A DNA stretch of 64,000 bases from JAJDIA01 sp031555735 (GTDB taxonomy: Bacteria; Bacteroidota; Bacteroidia; Bacteroidales; Tannerellaceae), in contig JAVBUE010000026.1 of assembly GCA_031555735.1 (NCBI GenBank), forward strand, positions 23,774 through 87,773. Reading direction: 5' to 3'. Shown here piece after piece: positions 35,132 to 43,174 of this stretch. Positions within the stretch are counted from its first letter, which is position 1; each line of letters begins with the position of its first letter. A program made the position numbers and the translations under genes. Under the pieces are notes generated by a model that was given only the letters and a program-made list of their open reading frames with translations, ran no database searches and was not told where the DNA came from.

Positions 35132-35936
35132 GCTGATCGAGATCAACCAGGTCACCGCCGGGTACGACCATAAGATCATACTGAAAGAGGTATCCCTCAC
35201 TGTGTGGGAAAACGATTTCCTGGGGATCATCGGTCCCAACGGAGGCGGAAAGACTACCCTGCTGAAAGTCATCCTGGGACTGCTCAACCCCTTGGGCGGC
35301 AGTATCCGTTTCTACCGCGACGGACAGGAAGCGCCCGCACTCCAAACCGGCTACCTGCCACAACTGAACTACATCGACCGGAGCTTCCCGATATCCGTCC
35401 GGGAAGTCATCGCCTCGGGACTGGCTTCCGGAAAGCCATTGTTCCGCAACTATACCGCGCCTCAACGCGAACGGATTAACGAAGTGATCGCGCAGATGGG
35501 ATTGGAGGTGCTGGCGGGACGCCCCATCAGCGACCTGTCGGGCGGACAATTGCAACGGGTACTGCTCGGGCGATCCATCGTATCCCGCCCGCAGGTGTTG
35601 ATCCTCGACGAACCCAACTCGTACGTGGACAAACGGTTCGAATCGAAGTTTTACCAATTACTGGAGGAGATCAACAAGGAAAGCGCCGTGATCCTCGTGT
35701 CGCACGATATCGGCACGGTGTTGAGCCTGGTGAAGAACATCGCCTGCGTGAACGAGACCCTCCACTATCATCCGGGCACGGACCTTACGGAAGAATGGCT
35801 CGGAGAGACCTATGCCTGCCCGATCGAACTGGTAGGACACGGGCAAATACCCCACCGCGTATTGAAATCACATTCGCATAACCACTCAAACAAAGAAGCA
35901 TCATGGAAAACGGAGAATCTAAAGGACGAGTACTGA
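35124..35936 (+). CDS. znuC: Zinc-type ABC transporter ATPase (ZnuC-like)
   Basis: 270 aa ABC ATPase. Walker A GPNGGGKTTLL is at about 37-47, the signature LSGGQLQRVLLGR is mid-protein, and Walker B reads VLILDEPNSYVD. The C-terminal tail is histidine-rich (HSHNHSNKE). It overlaps znuA by 8 bases. No membrane permease (ZnuB) follows; the next gene, an epimerase, starts inside the last 34 bases of this one. The permease must be elsewhere, or be supplied by another system. Confidence 0.92.
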   Translation: MNKLIEINQVTAGYDHKIILKEVSLTVWENDFLGIIGPNGGGKTTLLKVILGLLNPLGGSIRFYRDGQEAPALQTGYLPQLNYIDRSFPISVREVIASGLASGKPLFRNYTAPQRERINEVIAQMGLEVLAGRPISDLSGGQLQRVLLGRSIVSRPQVLILDEPNSYVDKRFESKFYQLLEEINKESAVILVSHDIGTVLSLVKNIACVNETLHYHPGTDLTEEWLGETYACPIELVGHGQIPHRVLKSHSHNHSNKEASWKTENLKDEY

Positions 35937-37024
35937 TCACCGGCGCCAACGGTTTTGTAGGCGGATTTCTGGTAGAAGCCGCCCTCTTCGAGGGATATGA
36001 AGTATGGGCGGGCGTCCGTTCCGGAAGCGACCGTTCCTTTCTGGACGAACTGAATAAAGGATTTGGAACCTGGTTCGACAGATACAAAAGATATGAACTC
36101 GAAGCAAAAGGGATCTACCGGGTGAAAGAAGACCGGATCCGTTTCATCGACCTGAACTATGAGAATGAGGAGGCATTGATCCAACAACTGGTTGATTTCA
36201 AGGAAAAAGAGGGCGGCTGGGACTATGTGATCCACAATGCCGGGATCACCAAAGCGTTGGACAAGAATGATTTTTACCGGGTGAATGCGGAATATACCCG
36301 CCGGCTGCTTCACGCATTGATCGTTTCCGACTGTAAACCGGACCGTTTTGTACTGATGAGCAGCCTGTGTGTCCATGGCAACTACGCAGATAAGAAGTTG
36401 TATCCTTATATGTATGTGGAGTATGAACCATTATCCCCCCAGTCGGATTATGGGAAAAGCAAACTGATGGCAGAGCGATACGTACGGGAGCAAACCGAAA
36501 TCACCTATGTGATCCTGCAACCTACGGGAGTATTTGGCCCCCGCGACCGCGACTACTTCATGCAGTTCCGCAGCATCAGTAAAGGATTTGATCTATCCAT
36601 CGGGGTGTTTCGCCGGCAGATGCTCTCCTTTATCTATGTGGAAGACTTGGCTACGGTTGCCATGCTTGCCATGAGAAGTTGGAGCGCTGTCGATAAAACC
36701 TATATCGTATCCGACGGATCCGTCTGTTCCGACAAAGATTTCGGCCGGATGATCCAGACACTGGTCGGACGCAGGTGGGTGCTCCGCCTGAGTATCCCTG
36801 TATGGATGGCGTATGTGGCCTGTTGGGTATCGGAAAAGATCGGTCAACTGCGGAAGAAGCCCTCCACCCTGAATACCGACAAGTTCCATATCCTGAAACA
36901 ACGCATCTGGATCTGCAGGTCCGATGATTTAGCGACAGATTTATATTTCCATCCCCCGTATGCCCTTTATCAACGGCTTAAACAAACATGCATGTGGTAC
37001 GCCGATAAGAATTGGTTTTATTAA
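35903..37024 (+). CDS. NAD-dependent epimerase/dehydratase (extended SDR)
   Basis: 373 aa. The NAD-binding glycine motif VLITGANGFVGGF is at about 10-22, the catalytic YxxxK reads YGKSK, and the upstream MSSLCVHG is the serine site. The C-terminal half has a hydrophobic patch (IPVWMAYVACWVSEKIG) as in the sterol-dehydrogenase-like/dihydroflavonol reductase-like group. Substrate unknown. The start at 35903 overlaps znuC by 34 bases; it leaves the usual short N-terminus before the glycine motif, and no better start follows. Confidence 0.85.
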   Translation: MENGESKGRVLITGANGFVGGFLVEAALFEGYEVWAGVRSGSDRSFLDELNKGFGTWFDRYKRYELEAKGIYRVKEDRIRFIDLNYENEEALIQQLVDFKEKEGGWDYVIHNAGITKALDKNDFYRVNAEYTRRLLHALIVSDCKPDRFVLMSSLCVHGNYADKKLYPYMYVEYEPLSPQSDYGKSKLMAERYVREQTEITYVILQPTGVFGPRDRDYFMQFRSISKGFDLSIGVFRRQMLSFIYVEDLATVAMLAMRSWSAVDKTYIVSDGSVCSDKDFGRMIQTLVGRRWVLRLSIPVWMAYVACWVSEKIGQLRKKPSTLNTDKFHILKQRIWICRSDDLATDLYFHPPYALYQRLKQTCMWYADKNWFY

Positions 37025-37031
37025 CCGCAGA

Positions 37032-37838
37032 TCATTCATCCACGGCTTTCACCTTGCCTGATCCGGCGATGGAGCTGGTAACGTTGCCGGGCTTGCCTTT
37101 GTAATAGATGTCGCCACTGCCGGCACCTTTCACATCAATGCTGTTGTTGGCATGGATCTCGATGGTTCCGCTGCCGGCGATTTCCCCTTTCAGATCGTCC
37201 ACCACCAGGTCGAAGCCATGTACCTCGCCGCTGCCGGCGATGGTAAAGTTGGCCGTTTGAGCCGTTCCCGCCACATTGATCTCGCCCGATCCGGCGATTT
37301 CGCCTTTGAACGATTCACATACGATATAGGAAATACGGGCATTGCCACTGCCTGCGATGTTCGTCTTGATAGTCGTCGCCCGTACCGTGTCTTGCATGAA
37401 TACCACACCACTGCCTGCCAGGCCCACTTTCAGGTTGTCGGTAGTCAGCATGCTGTCGATGTAAAACTCCGAATCACCGGCTATACCGGCATCCCGCAGG
37501 GTGGCGGAATGGGTGAGTACGTTGAATGTGGTAGGCCGGAAAGCCGTGTGATGCCGGAACTCTTCCTTCGGGCGGATCAGCAGCTTATGACCTTCCACCA
37601 CCTTGAAGTCGTACATGTCGTAGATATTCTTGTCGGTAGTGATTTCCAGAAAAGGCGTTTCCGCCGACTGCGAATAATGGATCTTCATATTCCCTTCGGA
37701 CTCAATCTCATCGTAGTCCGTGATGGGAACGGTTTGGGTGATCACGTTACCGTCTCCATGTACCTTATGGAAAGGGATACAGCCGGCAGCCAACAACATC
37801 AGGCCGCCAAGCAACAAAAAGGAAGTGCTCTTTTTCAT
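37032..37838 (-). CDS. DUF2807 (GIN domain) lipoprotein, AGSG-repeat copy
   Basis: 268 aa from the ATG at 37838; the frame's longer start gives a non-signal Arg-rich stretch. Lipobox LAAGC predicts a lipoprotein. The rest is the putative auto-transporter adhesin head GIN domain, a right-handed beta-helix-like fold. Turns in this copy are marked by AGSG, repeated seven times at about 20-residue spacing (IAGSGNARI, IAGSGEINV, IAGSGEVHG, IAGSGTIEI). The C-terminal end IYYKGKPGNVTSSIAGSGKV is shared with its neighbours. Third gene of a three-gene unit; function unknown, a surface scaffold or binding protein is likely. Confidence 0.88.
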   Translation of the reverse strand: MKKSTSFLLLGGLMLLAAGCIPFHKVHGDGNVITQTVPITDYDEIESEGNMKIHYSQSAETPFLEITTDKNIYDMYDFKVVEGHKLLIRPKEEFRHHTAFRPTTFNVLTHSATLRDAGIAGDSEFYIDSMLTTDNLKVGLAGSGVVFMQDTVRATTIKTNIAGSGNARISYIVCESFKGEIAGSGEINVAGTAQTANFTIAGSGEVHGFDLVVDDLKGEIAGSGTIEIHANNSIDVKGAGSGDIYYKGKPGNVTSSIAGSGKVKAVDE

Positions 37839-37866
37839 ACGTATGCGATTCGTTGATTTATTGATT

Positions 37867-38652
37867 TTATTCGTTAACACGTTTGATACGTCCGATACCG
37901 GAAGCCGACGAATAAACGCTCGCCGTCCCCTTATACCGGATGCTCCCGATGCCTGAGGTCTGTGCCGACAGGTGGCCGGAGGCATTCACCTCCATCGTGC
38001 CCACCCCGCTCACATCACATTTCAGTTCCCCGACTAAGCAATCGTAAGCGTAGATCTTACCCACGCCCGACACCTGGAAGGTACCTGTTTCCACCCGGCC
38101 GTTCAGGTAGGCATTGCCGACCCCCGACACATCACACATCAACGCCCCGCAGGTAAGCTGGTTCAGCCGGATATCTCCCATGCCGGAAACGCTGATGCGG
38201 AGGCTTTCCGTTTTCAGTGGTGAGGCGGATTTAAAATTCATGCAACCGTGGATCTCCACCTTGTTCAGGCCGGACGATTGTGCGCGGATCACCAGTTGTG
38301 TGGGAACGATCATGGTATCCCGTTCACGCGACCGGATGTGGAGCGTTCCTTCCTGCTGTTCGATATCCAGCCAGGCAAAGAGGTTCTCGTCCATGGTGAC
38401 CTCCAGGGAGGACGTGCTGTCGGCCTGCGTATATTCGAACGACGGCAGCTTCTTCCGGCTCCCGCCGAAGAGGTTCAACCCGATGGTTTTCATCGGGCTC
38501 TCGATGCTTTCGCCCAGCCGCAGGTCGGAGAAATCATCCACAGGGAAAGTGCGGGTCACCGTAGTGCCATTTCCTTTGATCCGCTCGGTGGCATATCCGG
38601 CGGTGATGCCCATTGCCAGCAACAGGGTCAGCCATACTACTCGTGTGTGCAT
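37867..38652 (-). CDS. DUF2807 (GIN domain) secreted protein, SGVG-repeat copy
   Basis: 261 aa with a signal peptide (LTLLLAMGITAGYA). The GIN beta-helix turns carry SG[VIM]G (VSGMGDIRL, VSGVGNAYL, VSGVGKIYA, VSGVGTMEV, TSGIGSIRY). Unlike the copy at 37032 there is no lipobox, so it should be periplasmic or further exported. The start lies one base from the stop of the copy at 38654. The N-terminal family mark IKGNGTTVTRTF is shared with the copy at 39653. Confidence 0.87.
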   Translation of the reverse strand: MHTRVVWLTLLLAMGITAGYATERIKGNGTTVTRTFPVDDFSDLRLGESIESPMKTIGLNLFGGSRKKLPSFEYTQADSTSSLEVTMDENLFAWLDIEQQEGTLHIRSRERDTMIVPTQLVIRAQSSGLNKVEIHGCMNFKSASPLKTESLRISVSGMGDIRLNQLTCGALMCDVSGVGNAYLNGRVETGTFQVSGVGKIYAYDCLVGELKCDVSGVGTMEVNASGHLSAQTSGIGSIRYKGTASVYSSASGIGRIKRVNE

Positions 38653-38653
38653 A

Positions 38654-39442
38654 TCAGTTCGCGTTTTCGATTTTACCTTTACCGATGGTCGATTGTTGAA
38701 TCTCCGGTTTCCCTTTGTAGCGGATCGTTCCCTTTCCCATGATAGACGCCTTGAGTTTGGTCGCGACGTGAATCTCCGCCAGTCCGCCGGTCGTCATCCG
38801 GCAGTTGAGTTCATCCACTTCCACGCCAAAGGCATGCAAGTCGGATCCTCCCACAATGCTATACAGCCCGTTCGCCGCCTTTCCTGTTTTGAGGTTGATC
38901 GATCCGGAGCCGTCCATGTCACATTCCAACCGGCTGGCTTCGATCTGTTCGGCCACCACATTGGCGCTTCCGTTGATCTTGAACCGGAGCAAGCCGGCAG
39001 TCACCGGTTCTTTGAGTTCGACCAGGCAGTTCTCATTGGCGCGTATCTCCAGCTCATCACCGGTAAGGGGAGTAAGCGCGATGAAATGGGCGTTTCCTTC
39101 TACCCTGGCTGATTTCAGCCACTTCGCGTTGGCTTTCACCACGAAGCGGGTTACCTGGTCCACTTTGACATCCCGGAACTTCATGGATAGTACCCGGTCT
39201 TTGACTTCCGTCTGCAAATGCGCAAACAGGTTCTCGTCGAGGGTTATCTCGATCACACCGGAAGGCACTTCCGTCTGTTCGTATTCAAACTGCATGATGC
39301 CGTTGATGCGGATCGCGTTAAAGTCGGTCACCTCCATGGTTTTGGTAACCGGATGGCCGTCTCCTTTCACAGGATCGGCAGCCTGGACCGTCCCTGTCAG
39401 GACAGTCAGCAGCAGGGCGAAGAATAAACTGCGTTGTTTCAT
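38654..39442 (-). CDS. DUF2807 (GIN domain) secreted protein, degenerate-turn copy
   Basis: 262 aa from MKQRSLFFALLLTVLTGTVQA; two upstream in-frame Met codons would lengthen the signal. The turns are irregular (INGSANVVA, MDGSGSINL, VGGSDLHAF, TTGGLAEIH, IMGKGTIRY), with the Gly-Ser pattern partly lost, so it may have a different partner or be under weaker constraint. It retains the common C-terminal RYKGKPEIQQSTIGKGK. It is the first gene after the predicted promoter at 39511. Confidence 0.86.
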   Translation of the reverse strand: MKQRSLFFALLLTVLTGTVQAADPVKGDGHPVTKTMEVTDFNAIRINGIMQFEYEQTEVPSGVIEITLDENLFAHLQTEVKDRVLSMKFRDVKVDQVTRFVVKANAKWLKSARVEGNAHFIALTPLTGDELEIRANENCLVELKEPVTAGLLRFKINGSANVVAEQIEASRLECDMDGSGSINLKTGKAANGLYSIVGGSDLHAFGVEVDELNCRMTTGGLAEIHVATKLKASIMGKGTIRYKGKPEIQQSTIGKGKIENAN

Positions 39443-39510
39443 TCGGATCGATGTATTCATTAGACGGCTCACAGGTACCTTAGGTTACACTGTGAGATGA
39501 TAGATAAGAC

Positions 39511-39518
39511 AAATATAG
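39511..39518 (-). promoter_or_regulatory. Predicted -7 box for the three-gene DUF2807 unit
   Basis: TATATTTG on the minus strand, 68 bases before the ATG at 39442. It separates the three downstream copies from the fourth, which ends in its own terminator. Confidence 0.5.
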
Positions 39519-39587
39519 TAATCAAAAGGATACCTTGCATGGCATAGTACCATATTTAAACATAATTAACACAGACTGCCGGACAAC

Positions 39588-39612
39588 AAAAAGCCAACGT
39601 CCGTTGATTGGC
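39588..39612 (-). terminator. Terminator after the 39653 DUF2807 gene
   Basis: On the minus strand GCCAA/TTGGC arms (39612-39608 with 39597-39593), extendable with inner CAACG/CGTTG pairing, are followed by TTTTT at 39592-39588. Confidence 0.6.
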
Positions 39613-39652
39613 TCGCGGGACATTGGCCTTCACTATCTATAGGAGTCTGCTA

Positions 39653-40480
39653 TTAATTCACGCGTTTCACACTACCGCCACCCGAAGCGGAATGATGCTC
39701 CTCCGGGCTTCCTTTGTACTGGATATCGCTACCGCCACTGGCGGACGCATTCAGGCGTCCGGTTGCATTCGCTTCGATATCGCTGCTACCGCTGGCCGAA
39801 CAATGCAGGTTTTTCACCACAAATCCATACGCTTTCACATCGCTGCTGCCACTCACGCGGAATTCGGCCTGGTCGGCGCTCCCGGCGAGGTATGCGTCGC
39901 TCGATCCGGAAAAGCCCAGCTCGAGTTTATCGCAGGTCAGGTTGTCGGCCGTCCAATCGGACGATCCGCTGAAGTGGGCTTTACACTGGCCTATCCGCGT
40001 AGCTTGTTTCATCAGCACATCGCTCGAACCGGACGCAGATATATCCAGCCGGTCACTCTGCAGGGCGCTTTGCAGCACGAAGTCGAAACTACCCGAGACA
40101 CTCACGCTATGCAGCTTCTGCGAATTACCGTTGATCGTGAACTGGGTCGGTTCGATCTGTGTCTTATCTTTGGCTTTTACCACCAGTTTATCGTTGGACG
40201 AACTGATCTGCAGGGCATCGAACAGGTTCTCATCCAAAGTGATCTGCAGGGCGGCTTTACCGCTGCTCTGCTTGTAATTGAATACCGGCCCCTGTTTCTT
40301 CGAACCCAGGAGGCTGAAGAAGTTGCCGTTCATACTTACCCTGACTTCAATGGCGTCATATTCGGATACGGGGATATCACGGGTGACCACTTTCCCGTTT
40401 CCTTTGATTTTGTCGGCGGCCTGGATCCCGAAGGAACAGGTGAGCATCAGCAGGACTGCAATGATAACGTTTGCTTTCAT
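39653..40480 (-). CDS. DUF2807 (GIN domain) secreted protein, SGSSD-repeat copy
   Basis: 275 aa with signal peptide (VIIAVLLMLTCSFGIQA). Turns carry SGSSD or SGGSD about seven times (SASGSSDVLM, FSGSSDWTA, FSGSSDAYL, VSGSSDVKA, ASGSSDIEA), a motif distinct from the other three copies. It begins with DKIKGNGKVVTRDI and ends in IQYKGSPEEHHSASGGGSVK. It has its own terminator, so it is probably transcribed separately from the other three. The repeated Asp may bind a cation; that is speculation. Confidence 0.88.
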   Translation of the reverse strand: MKANVIIAVLLMLTCSFGIQAADKIKGNGKVVTRDIPVSEYDAIEVRVSMNGNFFSLLGSKKQGPVFNYKQSSGKAALQITLDENLFDALQISSSNDKLVVKAKDKTQIEPTQFTINGNSQKLHSVSVSGSFDFVLQSALQSDRLDISASGSSDVLMKQATRIGQCKAHFSGSSDWTADNLTCDKLELGFSGSSDAYLAGSADQAEFRVSGSSDVKAYGFVVKNLHCSASGSSDIEANATGRLNASASGGSDIQYKGSPEEHHSASGGGSVKRVN

Positions 40481-40673
40481 TTTTTTTTGTCAATTTTTAG
40501 TGAATAGGCTTCTTTATACTTTTTAATAGACGTACACAGGCAGAAAAGGGTTGCATCTGGCCGTCATTTTTTTCCCTTACCTGTGTGGCTGGACGGATCA
40601 TTCCACGGCTGTGAAGTGAAGAGATCATCCGGATGCCGGAAACAGACGTTCCTTATGTTGGCGAAACGCAGCG

Positions 40674-40783
40674 ATCCTCCGGGTTTCCACCTATTGGAAC
40701 AAAAAGGTTCACTTAATGGAACAAAAAGGTTCACTTATTGGAACTGTTTGTTTCACTTAATGGAACTTTTTGTTCCATCAGGA
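40674..40783. repeat. 22-bp-periodic array B (GGAAC-type units)
   Basis: Units begin at 40696, 40718, 40740 and 40762, exactly 22 bp apart. The first two start GGAACAAAAAGGTTCACTTA, the third GGAACTGTTTGTTTCACTTA, and the fourth holds the hairpin TGGAACTTTTTGTTCCA. A weaker unit may precede at 40674. The period equals that of arrays A and C, but the units are AT-rich and differ in sequence. The frame crossing it on the plus strand only yields repetitive junk. Confidence 0.8.
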
Positions 40784-40802
40784 CGAAACTTTTTAGACAT
40801 CG

Positions 40803-40849
40803 CGTGGCAGATGTGGCAGCAAAAAGGTGGAAAAAACGGATCTGCCACG
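40803..40849. repeat. Inverted repeat CGTGGCAGAT beside array B
   Basis: CGTGGCAGAT at 40803-40812 is matched by its exact inverse at 40840-40849, and GTGGCAGATG recurs directly at 40911-40920. These lie just after array B and could form a stem of 10 bp with a 27-base loop. Confidence 0.6.
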
Positions 40850-40981
40850 GGTATCTTACACGCACCTAACTTGCTCATGAACAATAAGATAATACCTGTT
40901 TCGTGGAACCGTGGCAGATGTTTTGCAAAAATAAACTCCGTGTAGAAGAAGGGGATAAGGACGGCTCCTGGATTCAGACGG

Positions 40982-41193
40982 TTGATCCAAATTCAAAACA
41001 GCATTTTACTCTTTAAAAAGGAATCCGTGTGGAGTGATACACAAAAGAAGAGATTATTAACTTCTTTGATAATCGCTCAACTAATGCCGCGGCAGAGTCG
41101 TTCAATGCTAAAAATAAAGCCTTCAGAAGAGTTTTCAGAGGTGTACAGGATAAGGCTTTCTTCCTGTTCAGATTAAGTAATTTGTATGCTTAA
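40982..41193 (+). pseudogene. Decayed transposase fragment (ISAon1/ISL3-like C-terminus)
   Basis: Two pieces of a DDE transposase are visible in different frames. The first, LFKKESVWSDTQKKR, is encoded near 41009-41055. The second, FFDNRSTNAAAESFNAKNKA followed by FRGVQDKAFFLFRLSNLYA and a stop at 41193, is read from about 41053. The latter is the characteristic C-terminal block of transposases common in Bacteroidetes. The part normally between the two blocks (tens of residues) is missing and the frame shifts at the junction, so it is a deleted, non-functional remnant. No terminal inverted repeats were identified. Confidence 0.75.
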
Positions 41194-41284
41194 CGCAATC
41201 CCTCAACTTTCAACGGTGATCCGAAAGTTCTACCAGGTAATTGCAGGGAAACAACAGTTCCCGGAGGCAGTGGAAACAACATAA

Positions 41285-41318
41285 AAAAACCGGCAGAACA
41301 AGCATTCTACCGGTTTTT
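41285..41318. terminator. Bidirectional terminator hairpin
   Basis: AAAAACCGGCAGAA (41285-41298) pairs with TTCTACCGGTTTTT (41305-41318) with one mismatch and a 6-base loop; T-runs exist on both strands. It can end dusB transcription from the right, about 190 bases past the stop, or read-through from the transposase remnant. Confidence 0.75.
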
Positions 41319-41508
41319 CTTGCTTTGCAAAGAAGAAATCTCCCGATCTCTTTAAACAAAGACTCGTTAACCTTAGATCTAAAATACTATGAAAAAAACT
41401 CATCGCAAAGATAACAGATTTTTCTCATTATAAAGAGATTAGGGTTACTTTTTGTCATATTGTTGTCTATTTGACAATTCATTTTGACGTAGATCAACCG
41501 TCCAGGGA
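41319..41508. other. AT-rich spacer downstream of dusB
   Basis: 190 bases with no open frame, promoter box or clear repeat that I could support. Together with arrays and remnants upstream it makes 40481-41508 a gene-free kilobase. Confidence 0.5.
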
Positions 41509-42492
41509 TTACAAAGCGTCAGGAACAGGCACCCTGTCCAGGATGGCAAAGAGATCGGCAATTGTTTCCGCGCGGAGCATGGCTACCCGCGTTTGTTTGA
41601 AATCCGGTATCCCTTTAAACAGCGGCGTGGCCGCCAGGTGCCGCCGGATATGCAGGATGCCGCGGCGTTCGTCCAGCCGTTCCACACTTTCGAGCACTTG
41701 GCGCTTCAAGACATTCAGATACCATGCAAACGGTTCGGGTGCGGGAATACTTCCCGTCGCCAGGTACTGCTTCACCTCCCGGAAGATCCACGGACGGCCG
41801 ATACTGCCCCGTCCGATCATGACGGCATCCACCCCGTAGCGGTTGAAATGCTCCGCGCAGGCTTCCGCGGAAGTGATATCGCCATTCCCGATGATGGGGA
41901 TATGCATGCGGGGATTATTCTTCACCTCGCCGATCAGCGTCCAGTCGGCCTGTCCGGTGTACATCTGCGCGCGGGTACGTCCGTGGATGGTCAGGGCAGC
42001 GATCCCGCAGTCCTGCAGTTGTTCGGCCAGACCGACGATGATCTTCGAATCGGCATCCCAACCGAGGCGTGTCTTGACAGTTACCGGAATACGTACTGCC
42101 TCCACCACCGCCCGGGTGATCGCCAGCATCAGCGGTATATTGCGCAACATCCCGGCACCGGCGCCTTTGCCCGCCACTTTCTTCACCGGACATCCGAAGT
42201 TGATATCCAGGATATCCGGGCGGGCGGCTTCGCTGATACGGGCGGCTTCGGCCATGGATTCGGGATCGCGTCCGTAGATCTGGATCGCTACCGGGCGTTC
42301 TTCTTCCGCCACCGTCAGCTTTTGTGTCGTTTTGTTGACATGCCGGATCAGGGCGTCGCTGGAGACGAACTCGGTATAGACCATGTCGGCGCCGAACTGT
42401 TTGCACATCAGCCGGAACGCGATATCGGTCACATCTTCCATCGGCGCCAAAAAAACCGGGCGTTCACCCAGTTCAATGTTTCCTATCTTCAT
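41509..42492 (-). CDS. dusB: tRNA-dihydrouridine synthase DusB
   Basis: 327 aa FMN-dependent TIM-barrel enzyme reducing uridine in the tRNA D-loop. The N-terminal VFLAPMEDVTDIAFRLMCK, the catalytic cysteine in NFGCPVKKV (C101), LTIHGRTRAQMYTG and the FMN-phosphate site IGNGDI are present. The family name DusB versus another Dus is by overall similarity. It lies 35 bases after the DUF3256 gene and probably shares its promoter at 43187. Confidence 0.94.
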   Translation of the reverse strand: MKIGNIELGERPVFLAPMEDVTDIAFRLMCKQFGADMVYTEFVSSDALIRHVNKTTQKLTVAEEERPVAIQIYGRDPESMAEAARISEAARPDILDINFGCPVKKVAGKGAGAGMLRNIPLMLAITRAVVEAVRIPVTVKTRLGWDADSKIIVGLAEQLQDCGIAALTIHGRTRAQMYTGQADWTLIGEVKNNPRMHIPIIGNGDITSAEACAEHFNRYGVDAVMIGRGSIGRPWIFREVKQYLATGSIPAPEPFAWYLNVLKRQVLESVERLDERRGILHIRRHLAATPLFKGIPDFKQTRVAMLRAETIADLFAILDRVPVPDAL

Positions 42493-42527
42493 GAGGTATC
42501 CTGTGTATTTGGATGCAAAGGGCCGCG

Positions 42528-43163
42528 TCAGTTAAACCGCGACCGTTCCCAGGTATAAACCTTCGGCGTTTCCTTCAGGAACGGGGTGACCTTGTCGCGA
42601 TCTTCCCCACTCAGGTATAGGGGCGTGGTGTAGGTGGCCGACAAGGTTACTTTATCCGGATCCAAATCGTACCGCACCAGATACATGTCCAACCGGGAAA
42701 GGGCGTTGAGGAAGGCGTCCGACGAACGGTCGGCATCCGGACGGATAAACCACTCGGGGGCAACGGGGTCATACAGGTCACCGGCCGGCAGCAGTTTCCA
42801 GTCCGTGGTGAAGAAATCGACAAAACTGTCGGCAACCGGTCCATATACAGTGGAGACCATACAGATCACATGCGTATTGTTCACCAGCGGGAGCAGTTTC
42901 ATCTCCAGGGTGCTGCGTTCCGTAGTTTGTACCAGGATATAATCCGGCGTCAGTTTCTTCAGTACGGAGAAGCCGTTCATGGTATTCTGCAAACGGGCTT
43001 CCTTGCCGGAATTGTAGAGGTCGATCAGGTCTTTGCGCCAGGCATTTTCCAACTGGGGGATATAGAGGTCGGGCATATTGGCGAACACCGATGCCATATC
43101 CTGCGCCCTGACCGACGACAGGGAAATGCAACAAATAACTACAAGTACATATATGCGTTTCAT
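42528..43163 (-). CDS. DUF3256 family secreted protein
   Basis: 211 aa from the ATG at 43163. Signal peptide at about 1-20 (YVLVVICCISLSSVRA). The mature part starts DMASVFANMPDLYIPQLENA, which is the DUF3256 opening in Bacteroidales. Function unknown; predicted periplasmic. It lies between dusB and the EamA transporter and has a -7 box located in the end of the transporter gene. Confidence 0.85.
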   Translation of the reverse strand: MKRIYVLVVICCISLSSVRAQDMASVFANMPDLYIPQLENAWRKDLIDLYNSGKEARLQNTMNGFSVLKKLTPDYILVQTTERSTLEMKLLPLVNNTHVICMVSTVYGPVADSFVDFFTTDWKLLPAGDLYDPVAPEWFIRPDADRSSDAFLNALSRLDMYLVRYDLDPDKVTLSATYTTPLYLSGEDRDKVTPFLKETPKVYTWERSRFN

Positions 43164-43174
43164 AAGCATTCTTT

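Noticed and set aside
40583..40945. 120-codon plus-strand ORF across array B
   Set aside because: Its repetitive sequence follows the 22-bp repeat in shifting frames; no start signal or homology.
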